From Litoreibacter sp. (lineage in GTDB: Bacteria; Pseudomonadota; Alphaproteobacteria; Rhodobacterales; Rhodobacteraceae): a DNA stretch of 16,126 bases. The notes beneath the pieces are model-generated. The model worked only from the letters and a program-made list of their open reading frames with translations, did no database searches and had not been told where the DNA came from. How positions within the stretch are numbered: the stretch's first letter is position 1; every line of letters starts with the position of its first letter. This document shows positions 7,131 through 13,449 of this stretch, one piece after another. The position numbers and the translations under genes were made by a program. The stretch covers positions 1-16,126 of the forward strand of contig JABDPP010000218.1 of NCBI GenBank assembly GCA_013042765.1, in the 5' to 3' direction.

Positions 7131-8738
7131 CTAGACCATCATCTCCTTTGTCGCGCTCAGCGTCACCTCGGGATAGTCGCGTTCGATCCGGTCGATGTCC
7201 CATTGCAGGCGGGTCAGGTAAACGATGTCGCCGTCATTATCGTGGCTGATGTGACCCTTGTTGGCATTCACAAACTTATCCACAGCATCCTTGGGGCCCG
7301 TGACCCAGCGAGCGGAGGTGAACTGCGAGGGCTCAAAGCGCACCGGAAGGCCGTATTCCAACTCGATCCGGCTGGCCAGCACTTCGAACTGAAGCGCGCC
7401 CACGACGCCCACGATGAAGCCCGATCCGATCGTCGGTTTGAACACCTTGGCCGCGCCTTCCTCGGCAAACTGCATCAGCGCCTTTTCCAGGTGCTTTGCC
7501 TTCAGCGGATCGCCTGCACGGCAGTTCTGCAATAGCTCCGGTGCGAAGGAGGGGATGCCGGAGACGCGCAGCGCCTCGCCCTCGGTCAGCGTATCGCCAA
7601 TGCGCAGCTGTCCGTGGTTCGGAATGCCGATGATGTCTCCTGCCCAGGCCTCTTGCGCCAGTTCACGGTCACTGGCCAGAAACAGCACCGGGTTCGAAAT
7701 CGCCATAGGCTTTTTCGATCGCACATGGGTCAGCTTCATACCGCGCTTGAAATGTCCCGATGCCATCCGGACAAAAGCCACCCGGTCACGGTGTTTGGGG
7801 TCCATGTTGGCCTGCACCTTGAAGACGAAGCCGGACACCTTGGTCTCCTCGGGGGCGATCTGGCGCGACTGTGCCTTTTGCGGCTGCGGCTCCGGGCCGA
7901 ACTCGGCAATGCCGGTCATCAACTCCTGTACGCCGAAGGAATTGATTGCCGAGCCGAACCAGATCGGGGTGAGCGTGCCGGCCAGCAGCGCCTGCTCGTC
8001 CATCGGCGGCAGCAATTCGCGGGCCATCTCGATCTCTTCGAGGAAAGTCTCCAGCAACTCGGCTGGGACATGTTCGGCCAGTTTCGGATCATCGAGCCCG
8101 TTGATCTCGATGCTTTCGGCGACTTTGTTGCGGTCGGCGCGATCCATCAGCTCCAGCCGGTCATGCAGCAGGTCATAGCAGCCGATGAAATCGCGCCCCA
8201 CGCCGATGGGCCAGCTGGCCGGTGTCACATCAATTGCCAGATTTTCTTGGATTTCGTCAATAATCTCGAAGGTATCGCGGCTTTCGCGGTCCAATTTGTT
8301 GCAAAAGGTCAAGATCGGAAGGTCCCGCAGACGGCAAACCTCGAACAGTTTGCGGGTCTGGCTCTCCACGCCCTTGGCGCCATCAATCACCATGACCGCC
8401 GCATCCACGGCCGTCAGTGTGCGGTAGGTATCCTCGGAGAAATCGGAGTGACCGGGGGTATCCACGAGGTTGAAGCGATGGGTGCCGAAATCAAACGACA
8501 TCGCCGAAGCGGAGACGGAAATGCCGCGGTCCTGCTCCATCTTCATGAAGTCCGAGCGTGTCCGGCGCGCCTCGCCCTTGGCGCGCACCTGTCCTGCCAT
8601 CTGGATCGCGCCACCGTAAAGAAGGAACTTCTCGGTCAGCGTGGTTTTGCCCGCATCGGGATGCGAGATGATAGCGAAAGTGCGCCGCCGGGCGATCTCG
8701 GGCGGCAGCACGGGTTTGTTTGAAGCGCGGTCCAGCAT
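7131..8738 (-). CDS. prfC: peptide chain release factor 3
   Basis: A 535-aa translational GTPase that recycles release factors RF1 and RF2 from the ribosome after peptide release. GTPase motifs: SHPDAGKT (25-32, P-loop), the switch region around DRGISVS (70-76), DTPGH (93-97) and NKLD (147-150). The EF-Tu-like second domain and RF3 C-terminal domain follow, and the length is normal (E. coli RF3 is about 529 aa). The start is ATG 8738, giving a short lead into RRRTFAIISHPD as in other RF3 proteins. The frame stays open to a TTG at 8798, but that 20-residue extension (LRLRLAGLVLIS region) is not family-like. No Shine-Dalgarno is visible before 8738, and a possible -10 element lies very close to the start. 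It is divergent from the SDR gene. Confidence 0.97.
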   Translation of the reverse strand: MLDRASNKPVLPPEIARRRTFAIISHPDAGKTTLTEKFLLYGGAIQMAGQVRAKGEARRTRSDFMKMEQDRGISVSASAMSFDFGTHRFNLVDTPGHSDFSEDTYRTLTAVDAAVMVIDGAKGVESQTRKLFEVCRLRDLPILTFCNKLDRESRDTFEIIDEIQENLAIDVTPASWPIGVGRDFIGCYDLLHDRLELMDRADRNKVAESIEINGLDDPKLAEHVPAELLETFLEEIEMARELLPPMDEQALLAGTLTPIWFGSAINSFGVQELMTGIAEFGPEPQPQKAQSRQIAPEETKVSGFVFKVQANMDPKHRDRVAFVRMASGHFKRGMKLTHVRSKKPMAISNPVLFLASDRELAQEAWAGDIIGIPNHGQLRIGDTLTEGEALRVSGIPSFAPELLQNCRAGDPLKAKHLEKALMQFAEEGAAKVFKPTIGSGFIVGVVGALQFEVLASRIELEYGLPVRFEPSQFTSARWVTGPKDAVDKFVNANKGHISHDNDGDIVYLTRLQWDIDRIERDYPEVTLSATKEMMV

Positions 8739-8746
8739 GGCTCGCG

Positions 8747-8774
8747 ATATAAGCACCAGACCGGCCAAGCGCAA
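8747..8774 (-). promoter_or_regulatory. candidate prfC promoter giving a leaderless message
   Basis: On the minus strand TTGCGC (8774-8769) and TTATAT (8752-8747) are separated by 16 bp. The -10 element ends 8 bp before the prfC ATG, so transcription would begin at or within a base or two of the start codon. This fits the lack of a Shine-Dalgarno there. The elements are weak matches, and other promoters in the 131-bp divergent gap are possible. Confidence 0.3.
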
Positions 8775-8869
8775 TCGCAAGCGGTCCGGATTCGGCAAAC
8801 GGGTCTTTCGCGCCTCCCGGCAGGGTGTTAGCAGGGGGAGGAATTCCAGAAACGAGCGGAGGGCATCAG

Positions 8870-9649
8870 ATGGATTTGGGGATCAAGGGAAAACGGGCAT
8901 TGGTGGCAGCATCAAGCAAGGGCCTTGGGCGCGGTTGTGCCATGGCACTGGCAGAGGCCGGCGTCGATCTGGTGCTGAACGCGCGCACCGCCGGTCCGCT
9001 TGAGGACACCGCTGCCGAGATCCGGGATCACTTCGGCGTTGAGGTGACAGCCGTTGCTGCTGATATCGTCTCGGAAGAGGGGCGTGCCGAGGTTCTCGCG
9101 GCTGCCGGTGATGTCGACATCCTTGTGACCAATGCGGGCGGACCGCCCCCGGGCCTCTGGAGCGACTGGGAGCGGGACGATTTCATCAAGGCGCTGGACG
9201 GCAACATGCTGACCCCGATCGCCCTGATGAAGACGCTGTTGCCGGGCATGATCGATCGCGGCTGGGGCCGTGTCGTCAACATCACCAGCGGCTCGGTCAA
9301 GGCGCCGATCGCGCTTCTGGGCCTGTCCAACGCGGCCCGCGCGGGCCTGACGGGCTATGTCGCGGGCACCTCGCGGCAGGTCGCCCAGCACGGCGTGAAC
9401 ATCAACAACCTGCTGCCCGGCATCCACGCCACGGATCGTGCGATCAGCCTCGATCAGGGCGTGTCGAAAGCGCAGGGCATCTCGATGGAACAGGCCAAGG
9501 CAAACCGCGAGGCCACGATCCCCGCACGCCGCTACGGCACTGCCGAGGAGTTCGGCCAGACCTGCGCCTTCTTGTGCTCGCAGCAGGCGGGCTTCATCGT
9601 CGGGCAGAATATCGTCCACGACGGTGGTGCGATAAACGCCACGCTTTAA
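8870..9649 (+). CDS. SDR-family protein with atypical active site (BKR-like)
   Basis: A 259-aa Rossmann-fold protein of the short-chain dehydrogenase/reductase superfamily. It resembles the beta-ketoacyl reductase-like subgroup typified by NAGGPPPG (88-95) and GWGRVVNITS (131-140). The dinucleotide-binding loop ASSKGLGRG (14-22) and C-terminal GQNIVHDGG are present. The usual Ser (Ser140) is kept, but the catalytic YxxxK reads SNAAR: Ser153 and Arg157 sit where Tyr and Lys are expected. Oxidoreductase activity is therefore uncertain, and the substrate is unknown. ATG 8870 is chosen because GCGGAGGG lies 6-7 nt before it and it starts the Rossmann fold correctly; an upstream in-frame start at 8825 adds 15 unlikely residues. 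The gene is followed by a hairpin and then an ABC ATPase. Confidence 0.9.
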   Translation: MDLGIKGKRALVAASSKGLGRGCAMALAEAGVDLVLNARTAGPLEDTAAEIRDHFGVEVTAVAADIVSEEGRAEVLAAAGDVDILVTNAGGPPPGLWSDWERDDFIKALDGNMLTPIALMKTLLPGMIDRGWGRVVNITSGSVKAPIALLGLSNAARAGLTGYVAGTSRQVAQHGVNINNLLPGIHATDRAISLDQGVSKAQGISMEQAKANREATIPARRYGTAEEFGQTCAFLCSQQAGFIVGQNIVHDGGAINATL

Positions 9650-9674
9650 GGCAGCGCTCCGGCAGCTGGGGGTT

Positions 9675-9692
9675 GCCCGCCTTCGGACGGGC
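9675..9692 (+). terminator. GC-rich hairpin with TTCG loop after the SDR gene
   Basis: GCCCG-CC-TTCG-GA-CGGGC: five outer pairs, one C-A mismatch and a C-G pair closing a very stable UUCG tetraloop, 25 nt after the SDR stop. The following bases are not T-rich, so it may be a weak terminator, a 3'-end protecting hairpin or an attenuator before the ABC gene. Confidence 0.45.
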
Positions 9693-9713
9693 TGCTACCT
9701 AACGTCGGCAATC

Positions 9714-9730
9714 CCGATTGTTTTTATCGG
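9714..9730 (+). promoter_or_regulatory. small hairpin just upstream of the ABC ATPase gene
   Basis: CCGAT (9714-9718) and ATCGG (9726-9730) flank a 7-nt T-rich loop. The element ends 18 bp before the GTG start of the ABC gene, leaving AAAAAGGGCGAG free as the ribosome-binding region. A role in expression is only inferred. Confidence 0.3.
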
Positions 9731-9748
9731 AAAAAGGGCGAGTGCGCG

Positions 9749-10825
9749 GTGACCCCACGGCTGGAGCTGAAAAACATCACCAAACGATTTGGTGGGCAGG
9801 TCGTTGTCGACAACCTGTCGCTGAGCGTGGAGCCGGGGCAGGTCACCTGCCTTCTGGGCCCGTCGGGCTGCGGAAAGTCCACGACGCTCAGGATCATCGC
9901 TGGCGTTGAACGCCAGGACACAGGCGAGGTCTATGAAGAGGGCCGCCTGATCTGCGGCGATGGCATCAACGTGCCGCCCGAGAAACGCGCCATCGGCCTG
10001 ATGTTCCAGGATTTTGCGCTGTTCCCGCATCTCTGCGTGGCACAAAACGTGGCCTTCGGCCTGACCGGCGACAGATCGGCGAAGGAGGCCCGGGTTCAGG
10101 AGCTTCTCAACCGGGTGGGCCTGGGCAGTTTCGGGGAGAAATTCCCCCATGAACTTTCGGGTGGTGAACAGCAGCGGGTCGCACTTGCGCGTGCACTGGC
10201 CCCGCGCCCCACGATTATGCTGATGGATGAGCCGTTTTCGGGCCTCGACAACCGTCTGCGCGACGGGATCCGCGACGAAACACTTTCGGTGCTGAAAGAA
10301 GAAGGCGCTGCGGTCCTGCTGGTCACCCACGAGCCTGATGAGGCGATGCGCATGGCCGACCAGATCGCGCTGATGCGCGGCGGGCGAATCGTGCAGATCG
10401 GCAACCCGTACAACCTTTATAACGCTCCGGTGGACAAGGCGGCCGCCGCCTTCTTCTCTGATATCAACGTGATCCGCGGCCAGTCCAACGGTGCGCTGAC
10501 CGACACGCCTTTCGGGCAGTTCCTGACTCCGGGTCACGGCGATGGGGACGCTGTCGACATCATCATCCGGCCCCAGCATCTGCGCATCGATTTCGACCGG
10601 CAGGGCCGGGGCCCGAACCCGACCCCGCAGGAGGGCGTTCCGGCCCGTGCCCGCGTCGAACGGGCTCGCTTCATGGGGCGCGAAAGCCTCGTGGAATTTC
10701 GCATGGACTATGACGGCTCGCGCCTGAAGGCCACGGTTCCGGCAGTCTTCCTGCCCAAACCGGGCACACTGCTGTGGTTGACGATGCGTCGCGACCGCTG
10801 TTTCGTGTTCCCTGCCACAGCCTGA
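9749..10825 (+). CDS. ABC transporter ATP-binding protein, iron(III)/polyamine-type (FbpC/PotA-like)
   Basis: A 358-aa ATPase subunit that would power uptake of a solute through a membrane permease. Motifs: Walker A GPSGCGKST (37-45), Q-loop Gln87 in MFQDFALFPH, signature LSGGEQQRVALARAL (136-150), Walker B IMLMDEP (156-162) and the H-loop His194 in LVTHEPDEA. A C-terminal TOBE-like region of about 110 residues follows, as in importers of the Fbp/Pot/Mal group. FFSDINVIRG after the ATPase core recalls FbpC-type iron(III) ATPases, but substrate cannot be assigned. No permease or binding protein is adjacent, so it is an orphan here. The GTG at 9749 has AGGGCGAG six to seven bases upstream and places the N-terminus correctly before LELKNITKRFG. 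Confidence 0.92.
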   Translation: MTPRLELKNITKRFGGQVVVDNLSLSVEPGQVTCLLGPSGCGKSTTLRIIAGVERQDTGEVYEEGRLICGDGINVPPEKRAIGLMFQDFALFPHLCVAQNVAFGLTGDRSAKEARVQELLNRVGLGSFGEKFPHELSGGEQQRVALARALAPRPTIMLMDEPFSGLDNRLRDGIRDETLSVLKEEGAAVLLVTHEPDEAMRMADQIALMRGGRIVQIGNPYNLYNAPVDKAAAAFFSDINVIRGQSNGALTDTPFGQFLTPGHGDGDAVDIIIRPQHLRIDFDRQGRGPNPTPQEGVPARARVERARFMGRESLVEFRMDYDGSRLKATVPAVFLPKPGTLLWLTMRRDRCFVFPATA

Positions 10826-10840
10826 GCGCTTTCAATTCTC

Positions 10841-10869
10841 CTGAAATATCCCCGCCGGAGGCATCCGGC
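10841..10869. terminator. bidirectional hairpin between the ABC ATPase and tpiA
   Basis: GCCGGA-GGCA-TCCGGC (10854-10869) is a perfect 6-bp stem with a 4-nt loop in the 59-bp gap between two convergent genes. On the minus strand it lies 16-31 nt after the tpiA stop and is followed by GGGGATATTT. The string GCCTCCGGCGGGGATATTT resembles sequences I recall recurring at gene ends in Rhodobacteraceae. It most likely ends both transcripts; the missing long T-run keeps this moderate. Confidence 0.6.
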
Positions 10870-10884
10870 CCTGGCCACCCGCAC

Positions 10885-11640
10885 CTATTCGGCGGCCTCT
10901 TCCAGTGCGGAAATGATGCCGGTGAAGTCTTCCGCCTTCAGCGATGCGCCGCCCACCAGCGCCCCGTCCACATCTGCGACCGCAAAGATATCGGCGGCAT
11001 TGGACGGCTTGACCGAGCCGCCATAGAGAAGCCGCAGCCTGTCCCCGGTCTCCTCACCAAAGCGCGTGCTAAGCGTGTTGCGCATGAAGGAATGTACCTG
11101 CCCGATTTCCTTGAGCGTTGGGATCTTGCCCGTGCCGATCGCCCAGACCGGCTCATAGGCGAGCACCGTTTTTGCTGCATTGATCAGATCGGGCAGGGAG
11201 CCCTGCAACTGCGCCCCGATCACTTCGAGCGTCTCGCCGCTGTCGCGCTGGGCCAGCGTCTCGCCCACGCAGACAATCGCGGTCAACCCGGCGCGGTGCG
11301 CGGCCTGGGTCTTGGCGCGCACCAGTGCATCGCCCTCGCCGTGATCGGCGCGGCGCTCGGAATGGCCGAGTATGACATGGCTGGCGCCAGCGTCCTTGAG
11401 CATAACGGCGGAGATATCGCCGGTATGGGCCCCGGAGATCTCCGGATGGCAATCCTGACCGCCAATGGCCAGCGGATGCACGCCCACATGCACGACGGCG
11501 CTTGAGATCAGCGGAGCGGGCGGCGCGATCATCAGATCTACGGCCGGATCGGGGTGCAGCGCACAGAGCTGGGTCAACTCTTCCAGATCGGCCTCAAGGC
11601 CGTTCATCTTCCAGTTGCCCGCAGCAAATTTCCTGCGCAT
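10885..11640 (-). CDS. tpiA: triose-phosphate isomerase
   Basis: A 251-aa TIM-barrel enzyme that interconverts dihydroxyacetone phosphate and glyceraldehyde 3-phosphate in glycolysis and gluconeogenesis. The catalytic residues are present: Asn9 and Lys11 in GNWKMN, His93 in LGHSERR, and Glu163 in [11 protein letters not shown], whose following residues form the mobile lid loop. The phosphate-binding YGGSVKP and GGASL motifs lie near the C-terminus. Length is normal. The ATG at 11640 is 6 nt after the stop of the TfoX-N gene, with GGAAGG about 10 nt upstream inside that gene. tpiA is thus the last gene of a likely four-gene transcript, and a hairpin follows it. Confidence 0.98.
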   Translation of the reverse strand: MRRKFAAGNWKMNGLEADLEELTQLCALHPDPAVDLMIAPPAPLISSAVVHVGVHPLAIGGQDCHPEISGAHTGDISAVMLKDAGASHVILGHSERRADHGEGDALVRAKTQAAHRAGLTAIVCVGETLAQRDSGETLEVIGAQLQGSLPDLINAAKTVLAYEPVWAIGTGKIPTLKEIGQVHSFMRNTLSTRFGEETGDRLRLLYGGSVKPSNAADIFAVADVDGALVGGASLKAEDFTGIISALEEAAE

Positions 11641-11646
11641 CCGTCT

Positions 11647-11967
11647 CTATCCTTCCGTCACTGCCCGTCGCGCCAGCATGGCGGCCTGCTCGGGATCGTC
11701 AAGAGCGCTTTCGGGCAGCGACCAATATCCCATGGAGATCGTTTCCGAATTGCGCTCATAGGTGAATTGAGCCGCGCCCTCATCGGCCAGAAATTCCGCC
11801 AGCGCACCGCGCGCCCGCAGATAGATGGCGCCGTCACCGTCAACGAGGCCAAACAACGCGCCGTCGGCATAAAGCGTGGCACCCCCCATCATCTTGCGAT
11901 GGGTGATCCGGCCAAGCGGCGAAAACAGGTCTCGGGCAAAAGCGATGTCAGCGTCGCTGACGCTCAC
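11647..11967 (-). CDS. TfoX N-terminal-domain protein
   Basis: A 106-aa protein matching the N-terminal domain of the TfoX/Sxy family, named for competence regulators of gammaproteobacteria. Family features seen are LFSPLGRITHRKMMGGATLY (residues 14-33), the following LFGLVDGDGAIYLR strand pair and YWSLPE near the end. The C-terminal TfoX domain is absent, so this is the stand-alone form, whose role is not established; competence control should not be assumed. The start is GTG 11967, whose GTGA overlaps the stop of the IscA-like gene by 4 nt, and the stop is 6 nt before tpiA. This packing suggests co-translation with both neighbours. There are no cysteines, so it is not an obvious Fe-S protein. 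Confidence 0.88.
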   Translation of the reverse strand: MSVSDADIAFARDLFSPLGRITHRKMMGGATLYADGALFGLVDGDGAIYLRARGALAEFLADEGAAQFTYERNSETISMGYWSLPESALDDPEQAAMLARRAVTEG

Positions 11968-12326
11968 TTCTCGAAAAGGCTTTCGTCGAACTTGATGGAC
12001 TCGCCGCAGCCACAGGCTTCCGAGACATTGGGGTTGTTGAACTTGAACCCCGACTCCAGCAGGCTCACTTCGTAGTCGATCTCGGTTCCGAACAGGAACA
12101 TCTGCGCCATCGGTGCGATCATCACCCGCGCCGGACCCTGTTCCACGACCTCGTCATGGGGATCGACCTCGTCGACATATTCCATGGTGTATTCCATACC
12201 CGCGCAGCCGCCCTTCTTGACGCCGATGCGCAGCCCCTTATGGCCGTCCTTGGCCATGAGCTTCGCGATCTGCGCGGCAGCTTCCTGCGTCATAGTGACC
12301 GCCTGCTTGCCCGGAATGCCGAACAT
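11964..12326 (-). CDS. sufA: HesB/IscA-family iron-sulfur assembly protein (SufA-type)
   Basis: A 120-aa A-type carrier that binds and hands on Fe-S clusters or iron during cluster assembly. The three conserved cysteines are present: Cys41 in KKGGCAGMEY, and Cys105 and Cys107 in EACGCGES near the C-terminus. The start ATG 12326 overlaps the upstream sufT stop by one base (TGATG). An in-frame start at 12392 would add 22 residues inside sufT and is rejected. The length is close to the family norm (about 107-122 aa). Placement directly after sufT matches SUF-type gene order, but no sufBCDS genes are in the window. Whether to call it sufA, iscA or erpA is a matter of context; the family is certain. 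Confidence 0.93.
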   Translation of the reverse strand: MFGIPGKQAVTMTQEAAAQIAKLMAKDGHKGLRIGVKKGGCAGMEYTMEYVDEVDPHDEVVEQGPARVMIAPMAQMFLFGTEIDYEVSLLESGFKFNNPNVSEACGCGESIKFDESLFEK

Positions 12327-12688
12327 CACATGAACCCCAGTTCCAGACGGGCCTCGTCGCTCATCATCTCCATGCCCCAAGGCGGATCCCATGTGATCTC
12401 GACATTGACCTGTTTGATGCCGGGCAGGGGCTCAATGGCCTCGGCCAGCCAGCCGGGCATTTCACCTGCCACAGGGCAGCCCGGCGCGGTCAGAGTCATG
12501 ATGACCGAAGCTTCGTTTTCCTCATTAATATCAATCGTATAAACAAGGCCCAAGTCGTAGATGTTAACCGGAATCTCCGGATCATACACACTGCGGCAGG
12601 CCTCGACGACATTGTCATAAAGCGGATGGTCTGTCGTCGACGGCTTGATCAGCGGCGCGCCTTCGAGTTGTTCGGTCGGTTGGTTCAT
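12326..12688 (-). CDS. sufT: SufT-type iron-sulfur assembly protein (DUF59/MIP18 domain)
   Basis: A 120-aa protein of the DUF59 (MIP18-like) family. SufT relatives help mature Fe-S proteins, especially when demand for clusters is high. Hallmarks: DPEIPVNIYDLGLVY (36-50), TAPGCPVAGEMP (67-78) with the conserved Cys71, and WDPPW followed by SDEARLELG at the C-terminus. The first 20 residues are a variable tail. ATG 12688 is preceded by AGGTG at a good distance. It is the first gene of the apparent operon sufT-sufA-TfoX-N-tpiA and has 152 bp of upstream non-coding sequence, so the operon promoter should lie there. Confidence 0.94.
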   Translation of the reverse strand: MNQPTEQLEGAPLIKPSTTDHPLYDNVVEACRSVYDPEIPVNIYDLGLVYTIDINEENEASVIMTLTAPGCPVAGEMPGWLAEAIEPLPGIKQVNVEITWDPPWGMEMMSDEARLELGFM

Positions 12689-12840
12689 ACTTCACACCTG
12701 AGCGGGATAGTTGAGTAAAGATATAAGGATTAATCCGACAGGCGTCCAGAGGGCGGGCCACCGATTAGATGCCCCGGAAGACCCTTTGAGATAGCTGTCA
12801 GATTTGCACCGGGAAACACGGAGCCCCCAGGCCAGCCTCC
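12689..12840 (-). promoter_or_regulatory. upstream region of the sufT operon
   Basis: A 152-bp gap between the 3' end of the Rid gene and sufT, both on the minus strand. An A/T-rich patch (12713-12735) includes TTATAT on the minus strand (12726-12721), the best -10 candidate, about 32 bp before the sufT ATG. No good -35 is seen at the right spacing; the nearest is CTGGAC. I looked for the palindromes expected of IscR, Irr or RirA operators and saw none convincing, so iron control is neither shown nor excluded. Confidence 0.3.
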
Positions 12841-13182
12841 TTAGTCGTACGCAGCATCCACAATGATCTCGACCTTAAGCTCACTGCGCGCCAGTTTCGC
12901 TTCGCCACAGGCCCTTGCCGGGGCGTGGCCTTCGGGAACCCAGGCGTTCCAGACCTCGTTAAGCCCTGCGAAATCGCTGATATCGGCCAACCAGATCGTC
13001 GCACGCAGCATTTGCTTGCGGGAGGAGCCGGCCTGGATCAGCAGGGCTTCAAGACGCCGCAGGCACTCTTCGGTCTGGGCCTGAATGGTTTCGCCTTCGC
13101 CGACCTGTCCGGTGATGTAGGCGACCCCGTTATGCTTCACGATCTTTGAGGATCTGACCCCGGTTTCCATACGTTCGATCAT
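12841..13182 (-). CDS. Rid-family protein (YoaB-like enamine/imine deaminase)
   Basis: A 113-aa protein of the YjgF/YER057c/UK114 (Rid) family. Members form trimers, and the best-studied ones hydrolyse reactive enamines/imines released by PLP enzymes. Family features seen: ITGQVG (23-28), the helix QTEECLRRLEALLIQAG (36-52), ATIWLADISDF (61-71) and PAR with Arg90, the residue that contacts the substrate carboxylate in active members. The ending EAKLARSELKVEIIVDAA is typical of the YoaB-like branch. The start ATG 13182 is preceded by AAGGA at about 8 nt. The frame remains open far upstream, to 13512, but that part overlaps the start of the MATE gene and is not family-like. A PLP aminotransferase is encoded 2 kb away; a functional link is only suggestive. 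Confidence 0.92.
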   Translation of the reverse strand: MIERMETGVRSSKIVKHNGVAYITGQVGEGETIQAQTEECLRRLEALLIQAGSSRKQMLRATIWLADISDFAGLNEVWNAWVPEGHAPARACGEAKLARSELKVEIIVDAAYD

Positions 13183-13449
13183 CTCGCGTCCTTCTGTTTC
13201 CCTAATCACGTTGCGGTGTCCATGCCTCCAATCGCTTGGGGCTGCAACCGCCGATTGTCCTCCATTACAAAAGCGCCGGGAGACTTTTCGCACGACACTA
13301 TGATCCTGCGGGGTAGCGATTGGTGCGCCATATCTATAGAGGATTTGGGCAAGATAGACTGTGACCCGGGCGCGGTCGGCATAAGCGACAAGACCCTGCA
13401 CATCCGAATTTTGGAACAGCCACCTCTTGGAAATGGGTATCGACGCCAG
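13183..13449. promoter_or_regulatory. divergent intergenic region between the Rid and MATE genes
   Basis: 267 bp that must hold the promoters for both divergent genes. Long frames cross it on both strands, but their translations do not resemble either family, so I treat it as non-coding. An A/T-rich spot around 13331-13340 (TATCTATAGA) and TTGGAA-type hexamers near 13411 and 13428 are the only promoter-like features. CAATCG (13229-13234) and CGATTG (13252-13257) form a short inverted repeat with a 17-bp spacer. I see no firm promoter or operator. Confidence 0.35.

Noticed and set aside
7614..8723. A 369-codon plus-strand frame opposite prfC
   Set aside because: Antisense shadow. RF3 on the other strand is complete and unmistakable.
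9695..10579. A 294-codon minus-strand frame opposite the ABC ATPase
   Set aside because: Antisense shadow caused by GC-biased codons. The plus strand has all ABC motifs.
13216..13449. 78-residue N-terminal extension of the MATE protein
   Set aside because: It is polar, not MATE-like, and lies in the region that must hold the divergent promoters.
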